The translations under genes and the position numbers were made by a program. Below, in pieces: positions 50,480 through 61,830 of a DNA stretch of 64,000 bases. Location of the stretch: assembly GCA_949130485.1 (NCBI GenBank), contig OX422186.1:7254792-7318791 (forward strand), in the 5' to 3' direction. Source of the DNA: Agelas oroides (Eukaryota > Porifera > Demospongiae > Agelasida > Agelasidae). The first letter of the stretch is position 1. Every line of letters starts with the position of its first letter. Below the pieces are notes generated by a model, which was given only the letters and a program-made list of their open reading frames with translations, did no database searches and was not told the DNA's origin.

Positions 50480-52400
50480 GCCGTCAATGGAAATTCTCGT
50501 AAATCGCGAGTATGCCTAGCCCGGTACAAACATTGCACTAATGCAAGGTTCATATAATCCAGAAGCTATGGCATAGGAGAGTTTAAAAATGGAATCCTTT
50601 TGTCGGTGCAATGGGCGCACAAAGCTGTACGGGTCGTCCAATGTCGCCTTCCACAGCAGCGCCATATAGTGCCGTCAATGGAAATTCTCGTACATTCGCG
50701 AGTATGCCTAGCCCGGTACAAACGTTGCACTAATGCAAGGTTCATAAAATCCAGAAGCTATGGGAGAGGAGAGTTTCAAAATGGAAACCTTTTGTCGGTG
50801 CAAAGGGCGCACAAACCTGTACGGGTCGTCCAAATTCGCCTTCCCCAGCAGATCCATATAGTGCTGTCAATGGAAATTCCCGTACATTTGGGAGTATGCC
50901 TAGCCCGATACAAACGTTGCACTAATGCAAGGTGCATATAATCCAGAAGCTATGGGAATGGAGAGTTTAAAAATGGAATCCTTATGTCGGTGCAATGGGC
51001 GCACAAAGCTGTACGGGTCGTCCAATGTCGCCTTCCCCAGCAGCGCCATATAGTGCCGTCAATGGAAATTCTCGTACTTTCGCGAGTATGCCTAGCCCGG
51101 TACAAACGTTGCACTAATGCAAGGTTCATATAATCCAGAAGCTATGGGAAAGGAGAGTTTAAAAATGGAAACCTTTTGTCGGTGCAAAAGGTGCACAAAG
51201 TTGTACGGGCCGTCCAATGTCGCCTTCCCCAGCAGCGCCATATAGTGCCGTCAATGGAAATTCTCGTACATTCGCGAGTATGCCTAGCCCGGTACAAACG
51301 TTGCACTAATACAAGGTGCATATAATCCAGAAGCTATGGGAATGGAGAGTTTAAAAATGGAAACCTTTTGTCGGTGCAAAGGGAGCACAAAGCTGTACCG
51401 GCCTTCCAATGTCGCCTTCCCCAGCAGCGCCATATAGTGCCGTCAATGGAAATTCTCGTAAATCGCGAGTATGCCTAGCCCGGTACAAACATTGCACTAA
51501 TGCAAGGTTCATATAATCCAGAAGCTATGGCATAGGAGAGTTTAAAAATGGAATCCTTTTGTCGGTGCAATGGGCGCACAAAGCTGTACGGGTCGTCCAA
51601 TGTCGCCTTCCCCAGCAGCGCCATATAGTGCCGTCAATGGAAATTCTCGTACATTCGCGAGTATGCCTAGCCCGGTACAAACGTTGCACTAATGCAAGGT
51701 TCATAAAATCCAGAAGCTATGGGAGAGGAGAGTTTCAAAATGGAAACCTTTTGTCGGTGCAAAGGGCGCACAAACCTGTACGGGTCGTCCAAATTCGCCT
51801 TCCCCAGCATATCCATATAGTGCTGTCAATGGAAATTCCCGTACATTTGGGAGTATGCCTAGCCCGATACAAACGTTGCACTAATGCAAGGTGCATATAA
51901 TCCAGAAGCTATGGGAATGGAGAGTTTAAAAATTGAATCCTTATGTCGGTGCAATGGGCGCACAAAGCTGTACGGGTCGTCCAATGTCGCCTTCCCCAGC
52001 AGCGCCATATAGTGCCGTCAATGGAAATTCTCGTACTTTCGCGAGTATGCCTAGCCCGGTACAAACGTTGCACTAATGCAAGGTTCATATAATCCAGAAG
52101 CTATGGGAAAGGAGAGTTTAAAAATGGAAACCTTTTGTCGGTGCAAAAGGTGCACAAAGTTGTACGGGACGTCCAATGTCGACTTCCCCAGCAGCGCCAT
52201 ATAGTGCTGTCAATGGAAATTCGCGTACATTCGCGAGTATGCCTAGCCCGGTACAAACGTTGCACTAATGCAAGGTGCATATAATCCAGAAGCTATGGGA
52301 ATGGAGAGTTTAAAAATGGAAACCTTTTGTCGGTGCAATGGGCGCACAAACCTGTACGGGTCGTCCAAATTCGCCTTCACCAGCAGCGCCATATATATAG
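50480..52400. repeat. 5-mer higher-order repeat, 959-bp spacing
   Basis: The one-base-short CTCGTAAATCGCGAG, CTATGGCATAGGAG, TTCATAAAATCCAG and TATGGGAGAGGAG occur in order in both copies, for example at 50,501 and 51,460. The spacing is five units minus the shared single-base deletion. Confidence 0.85.
52391..52399. repeat. ATAT slippage within a monomer
   Basis: The usual CCATATAGTG reads CCATATATATAGTG here, a gain of 4 bases. This shifts the reading frame and helps create the longest open frame in the array (198 codons at 52,268-52,864). Confidence 0.85.
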
Positions 52401-54954
52401 TGCCGTCAATGGAAATTCCCGTACATTTGGGAGTATGCCTAGCCCGAAACAACCGTTGCACTAATGCAAGGTGCATACAATCCAGAAGCTATGGGAATGG
52501 AGAGTTTAAAAATAGAATCCCTTTGTCGGTGCAATGGGCGCACAAAGCTGTACGGGTCGTCCAAAGTCGCCTTCCCCAGCAGCGCCATATAGTGCCGTCA
52601 ATGGAAATTCTCGTACTTTCGCGAGTATGCCTAGCCCGGTACAAACGTTGCACTAATGCAAGGTGCATACAATCCAGAAGCTATGGGAAAGGAGAGTTTA
52701 AAAATGGAAACCTTTTGTCGGTGCAAAAGGTGCACAAAGTTGTACGGGCCGTCCAATGTCGCCTTCCCCAGCAGCGCCATATAGTGCCGTCAAGGGAAAT
52801 TCGCGTACATTCGCGAGTATGCATAGCCCGGTACAAACGTTGCACTAATACAAGGTGCATATAATCCAGAAGCTATGGGAATGGAGAGTTTAAAAATGGA
52901 AACCTTTTGTCGGTGCAAAGGGAGCACAAAGCTGTACCGGCCTTCAAATGTCGCCTTCCACAGCAGCGCCATATAGTGCCGTCAATGAAAATTCTAGTAC
53001 TTTCGCTAGTATGCCTAGCCCGGTACAAACGTTACACTAATGCAAGGTTCATATAATCCAGAAGCTATGGGAATGGAGAGTTTAAAAATGGAATCCTTTT
53101 GTCGGTGCAATAGGCGCACAAAGCTGTACGGGTCGTCCAATGTCGCCTTCCTCAGCAGCGCCATATAGTGCTGCCAATGGAAATTCGCGTACATTCGCGA
53201 GTATGCTTAGCCCGGTACAAACGTTGCACTAATGCAAGGTGCATATAATCCAGAAGCTATGGGAATGGAGAGTCCAAAAATGGAAACATTTTGTCGGTGC
53301 AAAAGGCGCACAAATCTGTACGGGCCGTCCTATGTCGCCTTCCACAGCAGCGCCATATAGTGCCGTCAATGAAAATTCTCGTACATTCGCGAGTATGCCT
53401 AGCCCGGTACAAACGTTGTACTAATGCAAGGTTCATATAATCCAGAAGCTATGGGAATGGAGAGTTTAAAAATGTAAACCTTTTGTCGGTGCAAAAGGCG
53501 CACAAAGTTGTACGGGCCGTCCAATGTCGCCTTCCTCAGCAGCGCCATATAGTGCCGTCAATGAAAATTCTCGTACATTCGCGTGTATGCCTAGCCCGGG
53601 AAAAACGTTGCACTAATGCAAGGTGCATATAACCCAGAAGCTATGGGAATGGAGAGTTTAAAAATGGAAACCTTTTGTCGGTGCAAAAGGCGCACAAAGT
53701 TGTACTGGCCGTCCAATGTCGCCTTCCTAAGCAGCACCATATACTGCCGTCAAAGGAAATTCTCGTACATTCGCGAGTATGCCTAGCCCGGTACAAACGT
53801 TGCACTAATGCAAGGTGCATATAATCCAGAAGCTATGGGAATGGAGAGTTTAAAAATGGAACCCTTTTGTCGGTGCAAAAGGCGCACAAAGTTGTACGGG
53901 CCGTCCAATGTCGCCTTCCTCAGCAGCGCCATATAGTGCCGTCAATGAAAATTCTCGTACATTCGCGTGTATGCCTAGCCCGGTACAAACATTGCACTAA
54001 TGCAAGTTGCATATAATCCAGAAGCTATGGGAATGGAGAGTTTACAAATGGAAACCTTTTGTCGGTGCAAAAGGCGCACAAAGTTGTACGGGCCGTCCAA
54101 TGTCGCCTTCCTCAGCAGCGCCATATACTGCCGTCAAAGGAAATTCGCGTACATTCGCGAGTATGTCTAGTCAGGTACAAACGTTGCACTAATGCAAGGT
54201 GCATATAATCCAGAAGCTATGGGAATGTAGAGTTTAAAAATGGAGTCCTTTTGTCGGTGCAATGGGCGCACAAAGCTGTACGGGTCGTCAAATGTCGCCT
54301 TCCTCAGCAGCGTCATATAGTGCCGTCAATGGAAATTCTCGTACTTTCGCGAGTATGCCTAGCCCGGTACAAACGTTGCACTAATGCAAAGTTCATATAA
54401 TCCAGAAGCTATGGGAAAGGAGAGTTTAAAAATGGAAACCTTTTGTCGGTGCAAAAGGCGCACAAAGTTGTACGGGCCGTCCAATGTCTCCTTCCTCAGC
54501 AGCGCCTTATAGTGCCGTCAAAGGAAATTCGCGTACATTCGCGAGTATGCCTAGTCAGGTACAAACGTTGCACTAATGCAAGGTGCATATAATCCAGAAG
54601 CTATGGGAATGGAGAGTTTAAAAATGGAATCTTTTTGTCGGTGCAATTGGCGCACAAAGCTGTACGGGTCGTCCAATGTCGCCTTCCTCAGCAGCGCCAT
54701 ATAGTGCCATCAATGGAAATTCTCGTACTTTCGCGAGTATGCCTAGCCCGGTACAAACATTGCACTAATGCAAGGTTCATATAATCCAGAAGCAATGGGA
54801 AAGGAGAGTTTAAAAATGGAAACATTTTGTCGGTGCAAAGGGCGCACAAAATTGTACGGTCCGTCCAATGTCGCCTTCCACAGCAGCGCCATATACTGCC
54901 GTCAATGAAAATTCTCGTACATTCGCGAGTATGCCTAGCCCGATACAAACCTTG

Positions 54955-56870
54955 CACTAATGCAAGATGCATATAATCCAGAAGCAATGGGAATGGAGAG
55001 TTTCAAATTGGAAACCTTTTATCGGTGCAAAGGGAGCACAAAGCTGTACCGGCCTTCCAATGTCGCTTCCACAGCAGCGCCATATAGTGCCGTCAATGGA
55101 AATTCGCGTACATTCGCGAGTATGCCTAGACCGGTACAAACGTTGCACTAATGCAAGGTGCATATAATCCAAAAGCTATGGGAATGGAGAGTCCAAAAAT
55201 GGAAACATTTTGTCGGTGTAAAAAGCGCACAAATCTGTACGGGCCGTCCAATGTCGCCTTCCACAGCAGCGCCATATAGTGCCGTCAATGAAAATTCTCG
55301 TACATTCGCGAGTATGCCTAGCCCGGTACAAACGTTGAACTAATGCAAGGTTCATATAATCCAGAAGCTATGGGAATGGAGAGTTTAAAAATGGAAACCT
55401 TTTGTCGGTGCAAAAGGCGCACAAAGTTGTACGGGCCGTCCAATATCGCCTTCCTCAGCAGCGCCATATAGTGCCGTCAATGAAAATTCTCGTACATTCG
55501 CGTGTATGCCTAGCCCGGGACAAACGTTGCACTAATGCAAGGTGCATATAACCCAGAAGCTATGGGAATGGAGAGTTTAAAAATGGAAACCTTTTGTCGG
55601 TGCAAAAGGCGCACAAAGTTGTACGGGCCGTCCAATGTCGCCTTCCTCAGCAGCGCCATATACTGCCATCAAAGGAAATTCGCGTACATTCGCGAGTATG
55701 CCTAGTCAGGTACAAACGTTGCACTAATGTAAGGTTCATATAATCCAGAAGCTATGGGAAAGGAGAGTTTAAAAATGGAAACATTTTGTCGGTGCAAAGG
55801 GCGCACAAAATTGTACGGGCCGTCCAATGTCGCCTTCCTCATCAGCGCCATATAGTGCCGTCAATGGAAATTCTCGTACATTCGCGAGTATGCCTAGCCC
55901 GATACAAACCTTGCACTAATGCAAGATGCATATAATCCAGAAGCAATGGGAATGGAGAGTTTCAAATTGGAAACCTTTTATCGGTGCAAAGGGAGCACAA
56001 AGCTGTACCGGCCTTCCAATGTCGCTTCCACAGCAGCGCCATATTGTGCCGTCAATAGAAATTCGCGTACATTCGCGAGTATGCCTAGACCGGTACAAAC
56101 GTTGCACTAATGCAAGGTGCATATAATCCAGAAGCTATGGGAATGGAGAGTCCAAAAATGGAAACATTTTGTCGGTGCAAAAGGTGCACAAATCTGTACG
56201 GGCCGTCCAATGTCGCCTTCCACAGCAGCGCCATATAGTGCCGTCAATGAAAATTCTCGTACATTCGCGAGTATGCCTAGCCCGGTACAAACGTTGCACT
56301 AATGCAAGGCTCATATAATCCAGAAGCTATGGGAATGGAGAGTTTAAAAATGGAAACCTTTTGTCGGTGCAAAAGGCGCACAAAGTTGTACGGGCCGTCC
56401 AATGTCGCCTTCCTCAGCAGCGCCATATAGTGCCGTCAATGAAAATTCTCGTACATTCGCGTGTATGCCTAGCCCGGGACAAACGTTGCACTAATGCAAG
56501 GTGCATATAATCCAGAAGCTATGGGAATGGAGAGTTTAAAAATGGAAACCTTTTGTCGGTGCAAACGGCGCACAAAGTTGTACGGGCCGTCCAATGTCGC
56601 CTTCCTCAGCAGCGCCATATACTGCCGTCAAAGGAAATTCGCGTACATTCGCGAGTATGCCTAGTCAGGTACAAACGTTCCACTAATGCAAGGTGCATAT
56701 AATCCAGAAGCTATGGGAAAGGAGAGTTTAAAAATGGAATCCTTTTGTCGGTGCAATGGGCGCACAAAGCTGTACGGGTCGTCCAATGTCGCCTTCCTCA
56801 TCAGCGCCATATAGTGCCGTCAATGGAAATTCTCGTACTTTCGCGAGTATGCCTAGCCCGGTACAAACAT
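54955..56870. repeat. 5-mer higher-order repeat, 959-bp spacing
   Basis: Two copies begin with CAAGATGCATATAATCC, GTTTCAAATTGG, CTTTTATCGGTGC and the one-base-short GTCGCTTCCAC (55,061 and 56,021). A single copy of the same opening unit is also present near 48.43 kb. Confidence 0.85.
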
Positions 56871-56899
56871 TGCACTAATGCAAGGTTCATATAATCCAG

Positions 56900-59580
56900 A
56901 AGCTATGGGAAAGGAGAGTTTAAAAATGGAAACATTTTGTCGGTGCAAAGGGCGCACAAAATTGTACGGGCCGTCCAATGTCGCCTTCCACAGCAGCGCC
57001 ATATACTGCCGTCAATGAAAATTCTATTACATTCGCGAGTATGCCTAGCCCGGTACAAACCTTGCACTAAAGCAAGATGCATATAATCCAGAAGCAATGG
57101 GAATGGAGAGTTTCAAATTGGAAACCTTTTATCGGTGCAAAGGGAGCACAAAGCTGTACCGGCCGTCCAATGTCGCCTTCCACAGCAGCGCCATATAGTG
57201 CCGTCAATGAAAATTCTCGTACATTCCCGAGTATCCCTAGCCCGGTACAAACGTTGCACTAGTGCAAGGCTCATATAATCCAGAAGCTATGGGAATGGAG
57301 AGTTTAAAAATGGAAACCTTTTGTCGGTGCAAAAGGCGCACAAAGTTGTACGGGCCGTCCAATGTCGCCTTCCTCAGCAGCGCCATATACTGCCGTCAAA
57401 GGAAATTCGCGTACATTCGCGAGTATGCCTAGTCAGGTACAAACGTTCCACTAATGCAAGGTGCATATAATCCAGAAGCTATGGGAAAGGAGAGTTTAAA
57501 AATGGAATCCTTTTGTCGGTGCAATGGGCGCACAAAGCTGTACGGGTCGTCCAATGTCGCCTTCCTCTGCAGCGCCATATAGTGCCGTCAATGGAAATTC
57601 TCGTACTTTCGCGAGTATGCCTAGCCCGGTACAAACGTTGCACTAATGCAAGGTTCATATAATCCAGAAGCTATGGGAAAGGAGAGTTTAAAAATGGAAA
57701 CCTTTTGTCGGTGCAAAAGGTGCACAAAGTTGTACGGGCCGTTCAATGTCGCCTTCCCCAGCATCGCAATATAGTGCCGTCAATGGAAATTCTCGTACTT
57801 TCGCGAGATTGCCTAGCCCGGTACAAACGTTGCACTAATGCAAGGTTCATATAATCCAGAAGCTATGGGAAAGGAGAGTTTAAAAATGGAAACCTTTTGT
57901 CGGTGCAAAGGGCGCACAAACCTGTACGGGTCGTCCAAATTCGCCTTCCCCAGCAGCGCCATATTGTGCAGTCAATGGAAATTCCCTTACATTTGGGAGT
58001 ATGCCTAGCCAGATACAAAAGTTGCACTAATGCAAGGTGCATATAATCCAGAAGCTATGGGAATGGAGAGATTAAAAATGGAATCCTTTTGTCGGTGCAA
58101 TGGGCGCACAAAGCTGTACGGGTCGTCCAATGTCGCCTTCCCCAGCAGCGCCATATAGTGCCGTCAATGGAAATTCTCGTACTTTCGCGAGTATGCCTAG
58201 CCCGGTACAAACATTGCACTAATGCAAGGTTCATATAATCCAGAAGCTATGGGAAAGGAGAGTTTAAAAATGGAAACAATTTGTCGGTGCAAAGGGCGCA
58301 CAAAATTGTACGGGCCGTCCAATGTCGCCTTCCACAGCAGCGCCATATACTGCCGTCAATGAAAATTCTATTACATTCGCGAGTATGCCTAGCCCGGTAC
58401 AAACCTTGCACTAAAGCAAGATGCATATAATCCAGAAGCAATGGGAATGGAGAGTTTCAAATTGGAAACCTTTTATCGGTGCAAAGGGAGCACAAAGCTG
58501 TACCGGCCGTCCAATGTCGCCTTCCACAGCAGCGCCATATAGTGCCGTCAATGAAAATTCTCGTACATTCGCGAGTATCCCTAGCCCGGTACAAACGTTG
58601 CACTAATGCAAGGCTCATATAATCCAGAAGCTATGGGAATGGAGAGTTTAAAAATGGAAACCTTTTGTCGGTGCAAAAGGCGCACAAAGTTGTACGGGCC
58701 GTCCAATGTCGCCTTCCTCAGCAGCGCCATATAGTGCCGTCAATGAAAATTCTCGTACATTCGCGTGTATGCCTAGCCCGGGACAAACGTTTCACTAATG
58801 CAAGGTGCATATAATCCAGAAGCTATGGGAATGGAGAGTTTGAAAATGGAAACCTTTTGTCGGTGCAAAAGGCGCACAAAGTTGTACGGGCCGTCAAATG
58901 TCGCCTTACTCAGCAGCGCCATATACTGCCGTCAAAGGAAATTCGCATACATTCGCGAGTATGCCTAGTCAGGTACAAACGTTCCACTAATGCAAGGTGC
59001 ATATAATCCAGAAGCTATGGGAAAGGAGAGTTTAAAAATGGAATCCTTTTGTCGGTGCAATGGGCGCACAAAGCTGTACGGGTCGTCCAATGTCGCCTTC
59101 CTCTGCAGCGCCATATAGTGCCGTCAATGGAAATTCTCGTACTTTCGCGAGTATGCCTAGCCCGGTACAAACGTTGCACTAATGCAAGGTTCATATAATC
59201 CAGAAGCTATGGGAAAGGAGAGTTTAAAAATGGAAACCTTTTGTTGGTGCAAAAGGTGCACAAAGTTGTACGGGCCGTTCAATGTCGCCTTCCCCAGCAT
59301 CGCCATATAGTGCCGTCAATGGAAATTCTCGTACTTTCGCGAGATTGCCTAGCCCGGTACAAACGTTGCACTAATGCAAGGTTCATATACTCCAGAAGCT
59401 ATGGGAAAGGAGAGTTTAAAAATGGAAACCTTTTGTCGGTGCAAAGGGCGCACAAACCTGTACGGGTCGTCCAAATTCGCCTTCCCCAGCAGCGCCATAT
59501 TGTGCCGTCAATGGAAATTCCCTTACATTTGGGAGTATGCCTAGCCAGATACAAAAGTTGCACTAATGCAAGGTGCATAT
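56900..59580. repeat. 7-mer higher-order repeat, two copies of 1,344 bp
   Basis: Shared markers at 1,344-base spacing include AAAATTCTATTACATTCG (near 57,021 and 58,365), CTAAAGCAAGATGC, CAAACGTTCCACTAATG, CCTTCCTCTGCAGCG, CCAGCATCGC and ATTCCCTTACATTTGGG with GATACAAAAGTTGC. Confidence 0.85.
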
Positions 59581-60539
59581 AATCCAGAAGCTATGGGAAT
59601 GGAGAGATTAAAAATGGAATCCTTTTGTCGGTGAAATGGGCGCACAAAGCTGTACGGGTCGTCCAATGTCGCCTTCCCCAGCAGCGCCATATAGTGCTGT
59701 CAATGGAAATTCTCGTACATTCGCGAGTATGCCTAGCCCGGTACAAACGTTGCACTAATGCAAGGTTCATATAATCCAGAAGCTATGGGAAAGGAGAGTT
59801 TAAAAATGGAAACCTTTTGTCGGTGCAAAAGGTGCACAAAGTTGTACGGGCCGTCCAATGTCGACTTCCCCAGCAGCGCCATATAGTGCTGTCAATGGAA
59901 ATTCGCGTACATTCGCGAGTATGCATAGCCTGGTACAAACGTTGCACTAATGCAAGGTGCATATAATCCAGAAGCTATGGGAATGGAGAGTTTAAAAATG
60001 GAAACCTTTTGTCGGTGCAAAGGGAGCACCAAGCTGTACCGGCCTTCCAATGTCGCCTTCCACAGCAGCGCCATATAGTGCCGTCAATGAAAATTCTCGT
60101 ACATTCGCGAGTATGCCTAGACCGGTCCAAACGTTGCACTAATGCAAGGTTCATATAATCCAGAAGCTATGGGAAAGGAGAGTTTAAAAATGGGAACCTT
60201 TTGTCGGTGCAAAAGGTGCACAAAGTTGTACGGGCCGTTCAATGTCGCCTTCCCCAGCAGCGCCATATAGTGCCGTCAATGGAAATTCTCGTACTTTCGC
60301 GAGATTGCCTAGCCCGGTCCAAACGTTGCACTTATGCAAGGTTCATATAATCCAGAAGCTATGGGAAAGAAGAGTTTAAAAATGGAAACCTTTTGTCGGT
60401 GCAAAAGGTGCACAAAGTTGTACGGGCCGTTCAATGTCGCCTTCCCCAGCAGCGCCATATAGTGCCGTCAATGGCAATTCTCGTACTTTCGCGAAATTGC
60501 CTAGCCCGGTACAAACGTTGCACTAATGCAAGGTTCATA

Positions 60540-61830
60540 TAATCCAGAAGCTATGGGAAGGGAGAGTTTAAAAATGGAAACCTTTTGTCGGTGCAAAAGG
60601 TGCACAAAGTTGTACGGGCCGTCCAATGTCGACTTCCCCAGCAGCGCCATATAGTGTCGTCAATGGAAATTCTCGTACATTCGCGAGTATGCCTTGCCCG
60701 GTACAAACGTTGCACTAATACAAGGTGCATATAATCCAGAAGCTTTGGGAAAGGAGAGTTTAAAAATGGAATCCTTTTGTCGGTGCAATGGGCGCACAAA
60801 GCTATACGGGTCGTCCAATGTCGCCTTCCACAGCAGCGCCATATAGTGCCGTCAATGGAAATTCTCGTACATTCGCGAGAATGCCTAGCCCGGTACAAAC
60901 GTTGCACTAATGCAAGGTTCATATAATCCAGAAGCTATGGCAATGGAGAGTTTAAAAATGGAATCCTTTTGTCGGTGCAATGGGCGCACAAAGCTGTACG
61001 GGTCGTCCAATGTCGCCTTCCCCAGCAGCGCCATATAGCGTCGTCAATGGAAATTCTCGTACATTCGCGAGTATGCCTTGCCCGGTACAAACGTTGCACT
61101 AATACAAGGTGCATATAATCCAGAAGCTATGGGAAGGGAGAGTTTAAAAATGGAAACCTTTTGTCGGTGCAAAAGGTGCACAAAGTTGTACGGGCCGTCC
61201 AATGTCGACTTCCCCAGCAGCGCTATATAGTGTCGTTAATGGAAATTCTCGTACATACGCGAGTATGCCTTGCCCGGTACAAACGTTGCACTAATACAAG
61301 GTGCATATAATCCAGAAGCTATGGGAATGGAGAGTTTAAAAATGGAATCCTTTTGTCGGTGCAAAGGGCGCACAAAGCTATACGGGTCGTCCAATGTCGC
61401 CTTCCCCAGCAGCGCCATATAGTGCCGTCAATGGAAATTCTCGTACATTCGCGAGAATGCCTAGCCCGGTACAAACGTTGCACTAATGCAAGGTTCATAT
61501 AATCCAGAAGCTATGGCAATGGGGAGTTTAAAAATGGAATCCTTTTGTCGGTGCAATGGGCGCACAAAGCTGTACGGGTCGTCCAATGTCGCCTTCCCCA
61601 GCAGCGCCATATAGCGTCGTCAATGGAAATTCTCGTACATTCGCGAGTATGCCTTGCCCGGTACAAACGTTGCACTAATACAAGGTGCATATAATCCAGA
61701 AGCTATGGGAATGGAGAGTTTAAAAATGGAATCCTTTTGTCGGTGCAATGGGCGCACAAATCTATACGGGTCGTCCAATGTCGCCTTCCACAGCAGCGCC
61801 ATATAGTGCCGTCAATGGAAATTCTCGTAC
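60540..61830. repeat. 3-mer/2-mer higher-order repeat near the right end
   Basis: GCCTTGCCCGG with AAGCTATACGG recurs with spacings of 576 and then 384 bases (near 60,690, 61,266 and 61,650). ATATAGCGTCGTCAATGG occurs near 61,032 and 61,612. The block resembles the 37.6-40.4 kb region, including the AGATAAGGG variant near 62,085 and 62,467. Confidence 0.75.

Larger units (their letters stand above)
48600..54270. repeat. Five-monomer block copied at an offset of 4,610 bp
   Basis: 48,629-49,650 and 53,239-54,260 share GGAGAGTCCAAAAATGG, CCTATGTCGC, CCCGGGAAAAACG, AAAATGGAACCC, GCAAGTTGCATATAATCC and TTTACAAATGG in the same order. The offset is 24 units plus 2, which matches the intervening indels (-1, -1, +4). 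Confidence 0.85.
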
